A stretch of DNA of 64,000 nucleotides, taken from positions 288,910-352,909 of the forward strand of contig NZ_JAKRGH010000003.1 of NCBI RefSeq assembly GCF_022347565.1, in the 5' to 3' direction. Position 1 is the first letter of the stretch. Each line of letters starts with the position of its first letter. The stretch comes from Vibrio sp. Of7-15 (GTDB lineage Bacteria > Pseudomonadota > Gammaproteobacteria > Enterobacterales > Vibrionaceae). Positions 18,124-27,707 of this stretch are shown piece after piece. The notes below the pieces were generated by a model. The model was not told where the DNA came from. It did no database searches and saw nothing but the letters and a program-made list of their open reading frames with translations. The translations under genes and the position numbers were made by a program.

Positions 18124-19500
18124 ATGAATTTAACTCGTCGACAATTTGTCACAACAGCCCTAAGCACCACGGCTATTTCCATGATCCCTGGGTGCAGTGT
18201 CACCCAACCGAAACCAAACGATCCTTATTACTATAAACTCACCGCAGAGCCTTCTTCGCATCAACTTGTTTCCGGTGTCGATACGGATGTGTTAGGTTTT
18301 AATGGCCAAATTCCCGCACCCACTTTAATCGCCAGACAAGGCGTCCCAATCACCATTGAATTCACGAACAAACTCAATGAGCCCACCACCATTCACTGGC
18401 ACGGCTTACGTATTCCAATTGAAATGGATGGCGTACCTTTTTTAAGTCAGCCACCTATCATGCCCGGTGAAACCTTTATTTATCGTTTCACACCACCAGA
18501 TGCAGGCACTTTTTGGTATCACCCACACATGAACAGTGTGGTTCAATTGGGTAAAGGGCTGGTGGGCGCCATTGTGGTTGAAGAAGCAACGCCAGTGAAA
18601 TTTGATGATGAGCACACCTTAATTCTCAAACACTGGCACATTAATAAGCAAGGACAATGGAAAGATCTCATGGTACCTCGCTTAAGTGCACGAATGGGTA
18701 CTCCGGGAGAATATGGCACCGTAAATGGCGAGCACAAACCAACGTATACCGTTCCTGAAAATGGCAGTGTTCGATTGCGTGTGGCCAACGTTGATAACAC
18801 CATGACGTACCCGCTTGCTATCGAAGGCGCGGAGGCTTGGATTATCGCCATTGATGGAAACCCAATCACCACCCCAAGATTGCTCACCCAGCATAAAGTG
18901 GGGCCAGGCATGCGAGTTGATTTAGCCATTATTGCACCTACGGCAAACTCCAGCTTTCAGCTCGTGCAGAAAAAAGGGAAATACAGTTTCACCTTATGCC
19001 AATTTACAGCGATCGCTTCTTCAATCACTTCTCCTGCCACCATTCCCGCTTTACCATTAAACCCAGTGCCGCAACTGGATATTGATAATGCCATTACCGA
19101 GCATTTTGTTTTTGAATGGGAAGGCGCAGTCACACCCGCAAACAAAGCAGGAAAAGGCAAATATCAATTTTGGCTTACCAACCGTAGAGCATGGGAAGGC
19201 ATGAGCGCCAATAATATTCCGGCCCCATTAGCGACTTTACAACTAGGTAAGACCTATATTTTCGATTTAAAAAACAACACGCAATACCATCACCCTATTC
19301 ACCTTCATGGCCATACATTTACTGTATTGGAGCTAGATGGTAAACCAGTCGAACCTTTCCACACGGATACGGTCTTACTTGGAAAATACGGCAGAGCCAA
19401 AGCCGCGTTTGTTGCCGATAATCCAGGGCGCTGGATGTATCATTGCCATGTCATTGAGCACATGAAAACGGGACTTATGGGCTATATCTCCGTGGTATAA
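18124..19500 (+). CDS. TAT-exported multicopper oxidase
   Basis: 458-aa periplasmic copper enzyme. The leader has a twin-arginine motif (LTRRQFVTTAL) and a possible lipobox, MIPGC, so the mature protein may be lipid-anchored. All four copper-ligand clusters are present: HWHG, HPHM, HPIHLHGHTF and YHCHVIEHMKTGLM. Members oxidise Cu(I), Fe(II), Mn(II) or phenolics while reducing oxygen to water; the absence of a long Met-rich insert makes CueO-like copper specificity less certain. A lone gene, with the yjf stress operon starting 190 bp downstream. Confidence 0.85.
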   Translation: MNLTRRQFVTTALSTTAISMIPGCSVTQPKPNDPYYYKLTAEPSSHQLVSGVDTDVLGFNGQIPAPTLIARQGVPITIEFTNKLNEPTTIHWHGLRIPIEMDGVPFLSQPPIMPGETFIYRFTPPDAGTFWYHPHMNSVVQLGKGLVGAIVVEEATPVKFDDEHTLILKHWHINKQGQWKDLMVPRLSARMGTPGEYGTVNGEHKPTYTVPENGSVRLRVANVDNTMTYPLAIEGAEAWIIAIDGNPITTPRLLTQHKVGPGMRVDLAIIAPTANSSFQLVQKKGKYSFTLCQFTAIASSITSPATIPALPLNPVPQLDIDNAITEHFVFEWEGAVTPANKAGKGKYQFWLTNRRAWEGMSANNIPAPLATLQLGKTYIFDLKNNTQYHHPIHLHGHTFTVLELDGKPVEPFHTDTVLLGKYGRAKAAFVADNPGRWMYHCHVIEHMKTGLMGYISVV

Positions 19501-19692
19501 AAAGTCGCCACAAAAAACACTGTTCACACAATTATGTAATATTAAGAAAAAACAATAGACATCAAACACTTTGTGTCCCATTATTTGAGTCTATTAAGAT
19601 TTTGTTCAACCTTTATTGATAATAATCTATAACACCAGTCCGTTTCTGGTTAGTTAACTTCTCTACATCAATAATGAGGAATAGGAACCACT

Positions 19693-20079
19693 ATGAGTTG
19701 GCAATTAAACGAACTACAAACACTCCTAGCACAACACCAAGGTTGGGAGGTTAAGCTTTCTGAACAATCTCTTGTTATTAGTAACGAAGATGGTATCGAT
19801 GCTTTCCTAGCCGTTGCAGGAGAGCAAATTCTTGTCGAAGTGTTGCTTTTTGCACAGACAGAAGTGAAAGACGTTCAAACACTGAATGAGACAATTCTAC
19901 GTACTCATAAAATGTTCCCGCTTTCGACTATTGGCATCAACGATGTGAATGGTCAAAGCTACTACACAGCATTTGGCTCACTTTCTTCTCAATCTAAAGC
20001 AGAAAGTATTGTCATTGAAGTCGCGACGCTGTTCCGCAACGTTGAAGCCTTCATCGATCTTTACCAAGAATACCTATAA
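19693..20079 (+). CDS. yjfI: DUF2170 family protein (YjfI-like)
   Basis: 128-aa acidic cytoplasmic protein of the DUF2170 family, equivalent by family and position to E. coli YjfI. It begins with an amphipathic stretch LNELQTLLAQHQGWEVKLSE; no catalytic motif is visible. It is the first gene of a tightly spaced plus-strand operon (11 bp to the PspA gene), with AATGAGGAATAGGAAC providing the ribosome site. Its role in the PspA-centred envelope module is not known. Confidence 0.78.
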   Translation: MSWQLNELQTLLAQHQGWEVKLSEQSLVISNEDGIDAFLAVAGEQILVEVLLFAQTEVKDVQTLNETILRTHKMFPLSTIGINDVNGQSYYTAFGSLSSQSKAESIVIEVATLFRNVEAFIDLYQEYL

Positions 20080-20090
20080 GGAGCCCAATA

Positions 20091-20777
20091 ATGAGTGTTT
20101 GGAAAAAACTGTTTACTGCAATCAAAGGCGGCGCGAACGAAGCAGCAGAAGCTGTGGCTGATAACCAAGCTCTGCGCATCTTAGATCAAGAGATCCGAGA
20201 AGCAAAAGAAGAACTGCGCAAGTCTGATGAAGCATTAGTTGGCATTATTGCAAAGCGTAAAATGTCAGAGCAAAAGGTCGCTGGGTTTGATTCTGGTATT
20301 GCCGAGTACGAAGCGCACGCTCGTTCAGCAATGGAAAAAGGCCAGCAAGAACTTGCTCTAGAATGTGCAACAAAAGTAGCAGCACTGCGTAACGAACAGC
20401 AAGCAGAAGACACTTACCTGCAGCAGTTCAAGAAATCAGAGCAAACCATGCGCACTAACATTGCTCAAGCAAAAGACAAGCTACGTCAGCTAGAGCAACA
20501 AATTGATGTGATAAAGGCAAATGAAGCGGTACAAAAAGCACAAGCTGCCGTTTCAACAACAAATGTTGGTGCAAACGCAAAAATGCACACGGCTGTTGAG
20601 TCTTTAGACCGCATCAAGCGTCGCCAAGATGAGCGCCAAGCGCAATTCGAAGCAGCAGAAGAAATGCATGAAGAGCAATCTGGTAGCAGCCTAGATAAGA
20701 AGTTAGCAGAAGCTGGTATTACCCCTAACTCTGCAAACTCAGCAGAAGACGAGCTGGCGCGTATCTTAGGTAAATAA
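20091..20777 (+). CDS. yjfJ: PspA/IM30 family membrane-stress protein (YjfJ-like)
   Basis: 228-aa, almost wholly coiled-coil protein of the PspA/Vipp1 (ESCRT-III-like) family that coats and stabilises damaged inner membrane. The long heptad region runs roughly residues 25-190 (EIREAKEELRKSDEAL, LRQLEQQIDVIK), and the C terminus, AEDELARILGK, matches the usual short terminal helix. It is the YjfJ-type paralogue, sited between DUF2170 and an ion-channel gene, rather than PspA of the pspABC operon. A GGAG ribosome site sits 6 bases upstream. Confidence 0.87.
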   Translation: MSVWKKLFTAIKGGANEAAEAVADNQALRILDQEIREAKEELRKSDEALVGIIAKRKMSEQKVAGFDSGIAEYEAHARSAMEKGQQELALECATKVAALRNEQQAEDTYLQQFKKSEQTMRTNIAQAKDKLRQLEQQIDVIKANEAVQKAQAAVSTTNVGANAKMHTAVESLDRIKRRQDERQAQFEAAEEMHEEQSGSSLDKKLAEAGITPNSANSAEDELARILGK

Positions 20778-20808
20778 ACGCACGACAGCGAAAAATAATA
20801 AAGGTTAA

Positions 20809-21846
20809 ATGGAAGTATCTATGCCGATGTGGTTACTTTTACGCCGCTGGATAGCCGCTCGATTTAATCAACTAACTGGACGTAACCTGCTACTCACCGT
20901 AGCAGGTTACGTTGTTATTTGCTGGGGGCTTCTCTTCATTGCAGGAGAAACCAGCATGACCTCAAACATCACCGATTTTGTCTACTACCTATTTGTTACC
21001 GCATCCACTGTGGGTTATGGCGATATGTCACCTGTCACCCCACTTGGTAAATGGATTGTAGCCTTATTTGTTATCCCCGGTGGGTTGGGGTTATTTGCGA
21101 TTACAGTTGGTCGATTAGCAGCAATAGCTATTCAATATTGGAAAAGCGGTTTATTAGGAAGACGGAGAGTGAAAGTGAAAGAGCATATTCTTGTTCTTGG
21201 CTGGAATGAACAACGCACAATGCATTTGCTCAAAATGCTGCTGCATGAAGAAAAAAAACACCGCCCTATTGTGTTATGTGTACGCCCTGAAATTGAAAAC
21301 CCAATGCCAAATGACATCGAATTTGTCCGGGTAAGTAGCTTTACAGACAGGGAATGCATGAAAAAAGCGAACATCTCAGACGCTAGCTGCATTATTATCG
21401 ACAACCCTGAAGACGATATTACCCTTTCAGCTGCCCTCTTTTGTGCTAATCAAAACCCCAATGCCCACCTGCTAGCTTACTTTAACGATGAAGCACTCAG
21501 TGATCTACTTAAGCAACATTGTCCGAATGCTGAATGCATTCCCTCTGTTGCGGTCGAAATGCTGGCCAAAGCTGCCATCGATCCGGGGTCAAGTGAACTG
21601 CATCATGAACTATTAAGCTCACACAAAGGCATGACGCAATATTCTGTCTTCTATCCTGAATCAAAACAAGCAATTACAGTCGGTGATGTCTTTGAGCAAT
21701 TTAAAAGCCAATACCACGCTACTTTAATTGGCATTGATAATGGTGAAGGCATACAACTTAACCCAGACTTAACTTGTAGTATTAACCCCGGTTGTCAGAT
21801 TTTTTATATTGCTGATGAGCGAGTAGAAAACTTCCAATGGAGCTAA
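20809..21846 (+). CDS. Two-helix potassium channel with RCK (TrkA-N) domain
   Basis: 345-aa inner-membrane ion channel. Two membrane helices flank the selectivity filter ASTVGYGDMSP near residue 60, and a cytoplasmic Rossmann RCK domain follows (HILVLGWNEQRTMHLLKMLL). It likely passes K+ in response to a cytosolic ligand. An in-frame ATG four codons in (20821) has GGAAG upstream and may be the true start. The gene is inserted between yjfJ and yjfK homologues, an arrangement I recall for PspA-associated modules in marine gammaproteobacteria but absent from the E. coli operon. Confidence 0.85.
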   Translation: MEVSMPMWLLLRRWIAARFNQLTGRNLLLTVAGYVVICWGLLFIAGETSMTSNITDFVYYLFVTASTVGYGDMSPVTPLGKWIVALFVIPGGLGLFAITVGRLAAIAIQYWKSGLLGRRRVKVKEHILVLGWNEQRTMHLLKMLLHEEKKHRPIVLCVRPEIENPMPNDIEFVRVSSFTDRECMKKANISDASCIIIDNPEDDITLSAALFCANQNPNAHLLAYFNDEALSDLLKQHCPNAECIPSVAVEMLAKAAIDPGSSELHHELLSSHKGMTQYSVFYPESKQAITVGDVFEQFKSQYHATLIGIDNGEGIQLNPDLTCSINPGCQIFYIADERVENFQWS

Positions 21847-21849
21847 ATT

Positions 21850-22485
21850 ATGTTTGACTGGTTTAAAAAGAAAGAACCAACAGAGCCGAGTAAACCTCAA
21901 TCTCCAGAAGTACTGGGCTTACGATTAGGTGGCGCATTTGAACTTGATGATCTGAAATTAAAAATCATTGAGCCAAGCTTAATCATTGAAGGTGCTGCGC
22001 GTACTCACCTTATTAAGGCAGTAGGCGAAGTTCAGCTAGATAGCCAAAGTCGTTTAATTCGCTATTACACGGATGATGATGGTTATATACAGATTCTGCA
22101 ACAAGGTAATACCGACGCAGACGTTGTTGAAGTGAAACTATGGTACTTCTATGAAACCAAACCTGTAGACACCCAAGAGCAATGGGATCAGTGGATTAAC
22201 CATGACATTGTACAATCAAAATGGGAGCTAGAGGGTCATCAGTTTAATAAGGTATGGGAAAACATCAAACCCGTTCCGATGACGGAAACCACCTGGGATC
22301 AAGATGGTAATACGTCAATTACCGATCAATTTGTGATGATTTACGATCGCGAAGCAGATACTAATTTATATGAATCTTTGCTGGTTTGTGGAGAAGAAGT
22401 GATTGAAAACAACCGTGCTGAGCGCTGCATTGTACTCAGTACTGGCATAGATTTATCCCCTACCGACTTCAAATTAATGGGTTAA
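21850..22485 (+). CDS. yjfK: DUF2491 family protein (YjfK-like)
   Basis: 211-aa cytoplasmic protein of the DUF2491/YjfK family. It opens FDWFKKKEP and contains LGLRLGGAFELDDLKLK, a segment typical of the family, then a beta-rich body with WYFYETKPVDTQEQWDQW. No enzymatic motif is visible. The ATG lies 3 bp after the channel stop. In E. coli yjfL would follow directly; here transcription meets a minus-strand gene instead, and yjfL-M-C lie about 22 kb to the right. Confidence 0.8.
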   Translation: MFDWFKKKEPTEPSKPQSPEVLGLRLGGAFELDDLKLKIIEPSLIIEGAARTHLIKAVGEVQLDSQSRLIRYYTDDDGYIQILQQGNTDADVVEVKLWYFYETKPVDTQEQWDQWINHDIVQSKWELEGHQFNKVWENIKPVPMTETTWDQDGNTSITDQFVMIYDREADTNLYESLLVCGEEVIENNRAERCIVLSTGIDLSPTDFKLMG

Positions 22486-22596
22486 TATTTTCTTTGCTTC
22501 TGCATAAAATAGGCATTCATTGTAATGGTGTATGCCTAACCTCACCTATCAGTAGGGCTATTTCTAAACACACTCAACAAAAATAAGTAACACTAC

Positions 22597-23361
22597 TCAG
22601 TTAGAATAGTAACCAGTAAGCAAATCATCATACATTTTTTCATAAGTACCATCTTCTTTAATTTCCTTTAGACCCTTATTAAACGCCTTGTGTAACTCTT
22701 CGGAATCTTTGTTGTTCTTAGGGAAAAGCAAATAACCAGGACGGATAGATATTGCTCGGGAATGATACTCCACTTGATGGATGATACTCGGGGCAAATTG
22801 TGAGCGTAACAACTCCACGCCAGCCACCGAATTCATAGGAAAAAGGTCGATACGTCCCTTTAATAGGCGCTTAAAGTTCATTTTGTCATCATTAACGGTT
22901 TCAAAAATAGCTCTGTCTGTCTTCATATAAGCTTCCATCTCTTCAGATAAGTAGTAACCACGTGTAACGCCTATTCTGAAACCATCGAGATCATCGACAG
23001 TCTTCCAATCAAAATCGCCATTACGGGTTTTCAGGAAGAAAAAATGAACACTCACTTCAAGAAGAGCATCACTATATAAAAACTCTTTAGCCCTGTCTTC
23101 ATTATACGCCCACCAACTAGTGGCATCATAACTTCCTGATAGACTTTGTTTTATTGCCCTCTTCCAAGGATAAAAATCAAATTCAACATCGTAACCTTGC
23201 CGAGAAAAAGCCGTAGAAATTACATGACTAACAAAACCTTTTTCTCTAATTGCACTAGAGCAATAAGGTGTAAATTCACCAGTGGAAATCAAAACTGTCT
23301 TAGCCTGAACACTAACGCTTAAGCAAAGTAACATGAGGCAGAAAAAGCATTTCAATATCAT
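22597..23361 (-). CDS. Periplasmic substrate-binding family 3 protein
   Basis: 254-aa exported protein (signal peptide about 1-20, ending SVQA) of the extracellular solute-binding family 3 fold: TVLISTGEFTPYCSSAIREKG, SQ-type lobe VDFYPWKRAIKQSLSG and a C-terminal KGLKEIKEDGTYEKMYDDLL. No permease or ATPase is adjacent, so it may be a stand-alone sensor or scavenger of amino-acid-like ligands. Its start codon overlaps the stop of a 40-codon membrane peptide frame (ATGA). Confidence 0.8.
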   Translation of the reverse strand: MILKCFFCLMLLCLSVSVQAKTVLISTGEFTPYCSSAIREKGFVSHVISTAFSRQGYDVEFDFYPWKRAIKQSLSGSYDATSWWAYNEDRAKEFLYSDALLEVSVHFFFLKTRNGDFDWKTVDDLDGFRIGVTRGYYLSEEMEAYMKTDRAIFETVNDDKMNFKRLLKGRIDLFPMNSVAGVELLRSQFAPSIIHQVEYHSRAISIRPGYLLFPKNNKDSEELHKAFNKGLKEIKEDGTYEKMYDDLLTGYYSN

Positions 23362-23480
23362 ATACCTGTTGTTGGATTGCTTAATAAGTATAGTTCACAG
23401 CACAAAACTCCCCATACTCCACCAGCCATAACTAAACCAATTAATACAAGTGGAGTAACGCCATGTATTTTACTTTTCAT
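23358..23480 (-). CDS. Putative 40-aa single-pass membrane peptide, coupled to the binding protein
   Basis: Frame beginning MKSKIHGVTPLVLIGLVM and ending LLSNPTTGI, with a hydrophobic stretch of about 20 residues over positions 8-33 and a CC pair after it. GAGAGA precedes the ATG. Its TGA overlaps the ATG of the substrate-binding gene in the coupling arrangement ATGA, which argues that it is translated. No family was recognised. Inference: a small partner of the solute-binding protein, or a translated leader controlling it. Confidence 0.55.
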   Translation of the reverse strand: MKSKIHGVTPLVLIGLVMAGGVWGVLCCELYLLSNPTTGI

Positions 23481-23674
23481 AATTGTCTCTCTTATTGCTT
23501 GAATTTGTTTTATGGTCTCAAAAACCAAATAAATAGTGACTGAGATATCAATTTATTATCAGCAGCTATAAAATTATAGTGCATTAGCGTATTGGAATTT
23601 ATAATACAAACACTTAGGTAGAGCACACCAAATTAAGCTATGATTCTTTACCCCATAACTTTATTAATACTCTT

Positions 23675-24574
23675 ATGCCCTCTTTCTCTTTTTCACTGAT
23701 CCCTGTTGGGGTTAGATTTATGCTTCTGTCTGCCTTTGGTTTTGCGCTCATGTCCACTTGCGTGAAATACATCAGCAATTACGGTATTCCCTTATTTGAA
23801 ATTGTGGCAGCAAGGGCTTTAGTCTCTCTGATCATCAGCTATTTAGATGTGAAACGAAAAGGTATCTCCATATGGGGGCATAATAAACCACTGCTTTTTG
23901 TTCGCGGGGCGGTAGGCACTGCGGCATTAATGTGTGTGTATTACTCAGTAACGACATTACCTTTAGCCGAAGCAACCATTTTACAATACGTACATCCCGT
24001 TTTTACGGCTTTACTTGGCGTACTCTTTCTCAAGGAACGAGTTCAGCAATCAACCATGCTATGCATTGCCTTTTGCCTCGCGGGCTTATTCGTTATGGTG
24101 CAACCAACTATAGGGAGCGAGATTAACAATGAATTGCCAATGTTCAGTATTATGATTGCACTATTCGGTGCTTTTGGTAGCTCTATCGCTTATGTCATTG
24201 TCAGAAAGCTAAGTCAGACGGAAGACAGCTCAGTCATTATCTTTTATTTCCCGTTGGTCGCTCTGCCTATTTCTACCCTACTGATTTGGGACAACTTTGT
24301 TTGGCCAAGCTTATTTCTAACCCTTATGTTGGTTTTAGTTGGTATCTTTACTCAAATTGGTCAGTACGGTTTGACTAAAGCAATGCAAACCCAAGCCGCG
24401 GGAAAAGCGTCGGCTTACTCTTATGTCCAAATCGTATTTTCCGCATTGTTAGGTGTTTGGGTGTTTAATGAAATCCCTTCTGTTTGGACCTACCTAGGCG
24501 GCGGATTGATAGTAACCGGCGCTCTAATCAATGTGTTTGGCAAACAGCTTTTGGCTCCATTCCAAGCAAGATAA
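23675..24574 (+). CDS. EamA/DMT family transporter (RhaT/YedA-like)
   Basis: 299-aa inner-membrane protein with ten predicted hydrophobic segments in two EamA repeats. The first repeat ends with YYSVTTLPLAEATILQYVHP and FLKERV, the standard helix-4/5 signature; the second has YGLTKAMQTQAAGKASAYSYVQ and FNEIPS. DMT transporters export metabolites such as amino acids, and the substrate cannot be inferred. It stands between two minus-strand genes. Confidence 0.87.
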   Translation: MPSFSFSLIPVGVRFMLLSAFGFALMSTCVKYISNYGIPLFEIVAARALVSLIISYLDVKRKGISIWGHNKPLLFVRGAVGTAALMCVYYSVTTLPLAEATILQYVHPVFTALLGVLFLKERVQQSTMLCIAFCLAGLFVMVQPTIGSEINNELPMFSIMIALFGAFGSSIAYVIVRKLSQTEDSSVIIFYFPLVALPISTLLIWDNFVWPSLFLTLMLVLVGIFTQIGQYGLTKAMQTQAAGKASAYSYVQIVFSALLGVWVFNEIPSVWTYLGGGLIVTGALINVFGKQLLAPFQAR

Positions 24575-24696
24575 ATTTTCAGTTGTTCGCCTAGCACAAA
24601 GTTAATGAAGGCAAAGCCCTAACCTTAGAGCTTCACCTTCATGACTATTGATATTTATCACTAAAGTGATGGCACAAGCAATTTGGGGGACACAAC

Positions 24697-25377
24697 CTAG
24701 AAAGGTTGATGAGAAAAACGCGAATATTGCAGAGCATTGGCAACCTCTTGAGCCTTAGATTCAGAGCTCATCAGATTCAATAGTTTCAAAGCGGCTTGAT
24801 AGCTCACTAAACTGCCATTCGAGGTGACAAATTTATCGTCTACCACAAGATTTTGGTCTGTTAACACCTTTACTGCGGGGTAATCTTTTTGAAAATCTCC
24901 TTCACCACCAGCCCAAGTTGTGGCTTTCTTCCCATCTAGCAAACCAGCTTCTGCTAGTAAATAAGCACCAGAGCAGTTACTCGCCATCCAATCCGCTTTT
25001 TGTGACGCTGACTTAATAAAACCAATCAGATCGCTATTTTCAATAAGAGGCTCCATTTTATAGCTGGAGGTCAAAATAAGGGCATCCAATTCTGGTGCAT
25101 CTCCTATCCAAGTATCTACCCCAATTTTTAACCCCTCTTCGGTAGTAATATTCTGTTGGTCTTTAACTGACACTGTAATGGCTTCATAGTCACTGAACCA
25201 TGTTAACCGACTCGCAACACCAAATACTTCCAATGGCGCAGTCACATCGGACGTAAGCACACCATCATAAACAAGAATACCAATGCGTTTATCTGCTGCT
25301 TCAGCATTAAACATCATAAGTGTCATTAACAGAGTGAACAGAGAAAGTGACAGAGCTTTAAATTTTCCTTTGATCAT
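24697..25377 (-). CDS. Exported DJ-1/PfpI family protein
   Basis: 226-aa protein of the DJ-1/PfpI (class I glutamine amidotransferase-like) superfamily, with an N-terminal signal peptide (about residues 1-27, NAEA) that is unusual for the family. The nucleophile elbow reads MASNCSGAYLLAEAGLLDGK, with the reactive cysteine at its centre, followed by ATTWAGGE. Similar domains occur in GlxA-type regulators, but no DNA-binding tail is present. Divergent from a LysR regulator 127 bp away, which may control it. Confidence 0.8.
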   Translation of the reverse strand: MIKGKFKALSLSLFTLLMTLMMFNAEAADKRIGILVYDGVLTSDVTAPLEVFGVASRLTWFSDYEAITVSVKDQQNITTEEGLKIGVDTWIGDAPELDALILTSSYKMEPLIENSDLIGFIKSASQKADWMASNCSGAYLLAEAGLLDGKKATTWAGGEGDFQKDYPAVKVLTDQNLVVDDKFVTSNGSLVSYQAALKLLNLMSSESKAQEVANALQYSRFSHQPF

Positions 25378-25504
25378 GGTTTTACCTCGTAAATTAGAGA
25401 GTAGAAAGATTTAGCACCATTCTATTTCGGCAATTTCATGATTGAAGACCATTTTTATACTAGCTATAGTGAATAAAATTCATGAATAACTGTTCATATG
25501 CTTT

Positions 25505-26455
25505 ATGGATAAAATCCGATCGCTCCGTTTTTTCATTACAGCGCTGGATCATGGCAGTTTTGCAGCAGCAGCTAAACGCCACGGTACTGACCCTTCAACA
25601 GTCAGTAAAGCGATTCATCGTTTAGAAAATGAATTAGGAATACAACTTTTTCAGCGTTCCACACGACAACTCCACTTAACCGCTTCAGGGCGACATTACG
25701 CTAAAACCGCGAGACTGGTTCTAGAAGAGCTTGCCGCATGTGAAAACACCTTAAAAAGCCAAAATAATGCACCATCTGGAACACTAAAAATCAACTTGCC
25801 TGTTTCTTATGGTCGTCTCTACATCCGTCCTTTATTAAAAAGTTTCTGCCTACGCTACCCCAATATTACTCTTGATATTCATTACGATGACTCCTACGTT
25901 GACATGGTTGAACAGGGTATTGATGTCTCAATTCGCTCAGGCTCAGTACAAGATAGCCAATTGATCGTACGTCAGCTAAGCCCTATTGATTACATCATTT
26001 GTGGTAGTAAAGAGTATCTGGATCAGTACGGTGCACCTTGTGTCCCCGCTGAATTTAACGAGCATTCGTGGATCCGCTTTAGGTTTAAACAAACCGGGAA
26101 GCTATTACCAATAAAAGTGCCAGAGCTTGAAGGCATGAAGGAATATGATCCTGAGCGGAGTTTTGTTGTGAATGACGGGGAGTCGATGGCTGAGCTGTGT
26201 GCAGATGGCTTAGGGCTTACCCAAATCCCACACTTTATCGCTAGGGACTGGATCAAATCAGGCAGCTTACTGCCCTTGTTCCCGAGCGTACGCCAACCCA
26301 ATGAAGGCGTGTACATACTTTATCATCGCAGAGAGCACATACCAGCAAGGGTCAAACTTTTCGTCGATTTTATTATTGAAGCCATACAAGATCAGAAAGA
26401 AACACCTCGAAGTACTTGGGCTGAACAATTGGCTATTTATCACCCTCCTAATTGA
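25505..26455 (+). CDS. LysR family transcriptional regulator
   Basis: 316-aa DNA-binding regulator. Residues 1-60 form the winged helix: MDKIRSLRFFITALDHGSFA, then AKRHGTDPSTVSKAIHRLE and LFQRSTRQLHLT. The effector domain follows with LKINLPVSYGRLYIRPLL and DVSIRSG. It belongs to the CrgA/AaeR-like branch by the DVSIRSG motif. It is divergent from the exported DJ-1 protein gene, the classic position for its target; the ligand is unknown. Confidence 0.9.
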   Translation: MDKIRSLRFFITALDHGSFAAAAKRHGTDPSTVSKAIHRLENELGIQLFQRSTRQLHLTASGRHYAKTARLVLEELAACENTLKSQNNAPSGTLKINLPVSYGRLYIRPLLKSFCLRYPNITLDIHYDDSYVDMVEQGIDVSIRSGSVQDSQLIVRQLSPIDYIICGSKEYLDQYGAPCVPAEFNEHSWIRFRFKQTGKLLPIKVPELEGMKEYDPERSFVVNDGESMAELCADGLGLTQIPHFIARDWIKSGSLLPLFPSVRQPNEGVYILYHRREHIPARVKLFVDFIIEAIQDQKETPRSTWAEQLAIYHPPN

Positions 26456-26481
26456 TAAGAACCAGCAGACTACTTACGTAA

Positions 26482-26508
26482 AGCGCAGTGAATGTAAATC
26501 ACTGCGCT
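26482..26508. terminator. Hairpin between convergent LysR and COG0523 genes
   Basis: AGCGCAGTGA, 7-base loop, TCACTGCGCT: a 10-bp perfect stem in the 126-bp convergent gap. The following tract is only weakly T-rich. Confidence 0.65.
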
Positions 26509-26581
26509 GTGCTTGTTAATATTGCCTATAAATTATCAGGTATTATCAAATAGAGCTCTGCTCATCACCATAGACTCTGGT

Positions 26582-27583
26582 TTACATGCAATTTAACAGC
26601 TGGGCTTCAAGGGTGTCATCAATCGTATCTGAAATGAGTTCGATCCGACTTTCAGCACAGTCATCCAACTCTAATTCGGTTAATCCATCAGGAGTAAGGT
26701 TATAACCAAAAATGCCGCTTTCCGTAATAAATACCGCTTTCAAGCGCTCTACTTTTAACTCAACCATAAGGACAATGAGCTTCTGGCGACTAAAGACTTT
26801 GTCTGGAGAGAAACGCCACCCCACACTCTGGAATCCTTCCCCTTCATTCATCGCTTTTATCATGCCACTCTCCGGCATAGGTGCTTCTGAAGCAAGAGGC
26901 TTACTGTGGCCATGATGATGGTGATGATGATGTGCGGGCTGCTCATCAATACTTGTCTTCCCCTCAAATTCAGAAAACGGGATGTCACCGTGTTGTGCAA
27001 AGATCACCTGTGTATTGGGACGCCCAAACTTCGCCACATAAGCTTCTAGGTTTTCTTTATCACCATCTTGATACAAATCCAACTTGTTGCCCACCACAGT
27101 ATCAGCAATTGCAACTTGTTGATTAAAAGTGTCGTGCTCAGTATAGCGAACATCCGATAGTTTACGCGCATCCACTAAGGTGATACTTTTTTGTAAGGAA
27201 AGCACCTTACGATAATGTTCAGACGATAACACTTCCAACACTTCTTTTGGGTGGCCGAGGCCCGTTGGTTCAATCAATAAGCGATCGGGCTTCGCTTCAG
27301 AAAGCAATTGATTCAACGCGATTTGCATGGGTAAACCAGCGGAGCAACACATACAACCTCCAGGCACTTCGCGAATAAAGACCTGTTGACCTTCACTTTT
27401 CTGGCCTTGGAATAAGCTGCCATCCACGCCAATTTCCCCAAATTCATTTACTAGCACCGCCCAGCGTTCGTCGTCTGGTTTCGTTTTAAGTAAATTAAGA
27501 ATCGCCGATGTTTTCCCCACCCCAAGAAAGCCAGTGATGATATTCGTTGGCACTCCCACAATTTGTTCGTTTTCAGATCCCAT
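26582..27583 (-). CDS. COG0523 / CobW-like GTPase metal chaperone
   Basis: 333-aa cytosolic P-loop GTPase thought to hand metal ions, here probably zinc, to client proteins. Seen: Walker A GFLGVGKTSAI, the metal-binding CxCC in GGCMCCSAG, NKLD for guanine recognition, and a seven-histidine run (AHHHHHHHGH) before the C-terminal CobW_C domain. The ATG at 27583 with AGGAGA 7 bases upstream is preferred over a frame 16 codons longer. It is the third gene of a zur - dihydroorotase-like - GTPase run; COG0523 proteins in Zur regulons are thought to serve under zinc starvation. Confidence 0.86.
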   Translation of the reverse strand: MGSENEQIVGVPTNIITGFLGVGKTSAILNLLKTKPDDERWAVLVNEFGEIGVDGSLFQGQKSEGQQVFIREVPGGCMCCSAGLPMQIALNQLLSEAKPDRLLIEPTGLGHPKEVLEVLSSEHYRKVLSLQKSITLVDARKLSDVRYTEHDTFNQQVAIADTVVGNKLDLYQDGDKENLEAYVAKFGRPNTQVIFAQHGDIPFSEFEGKTSIDEQPAHHHHHHHGHSKPLASEAPMPESGMIKAMNEGEGFQSVGWRFSPDKVFSRQKLIVLMVELKVERLKAVFITESGIFGYNLTPDGLTELELDDCAESRIELISDTIDDTLEAQLLNCM

Positions 27584-27707
27584 CAACCACTCTCCTATGA
27601 TCTTGAACAAGAATATGTTTACAAAAGCCATGAACGTACAGCTTCTGAATTTTTTAATATATTGATTTAACGATATTCAACTGCTGTTTCAGTATAGAAA
27701 ACATCAC

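Noticed and set aside
18543..18929. 128-aa minus-strand frame within the multicopper oxidase gene
   Set aside because: Antisense shadow of a gene with intact copper motifs; no ribosome site or homology seen.
22510..22540. TAGGCAT...ATGCCTA hairpin just after yjfK, considered as an integron attC or island attachment site at the edge of the 22-kb block
   Set aside because: A GCCTAAC-like core is present, but no matching GTTRRRY core lies downstream (the nearest, GTTAGAA, fails one position), and no copy was found at the other junction near 44.5 kb.
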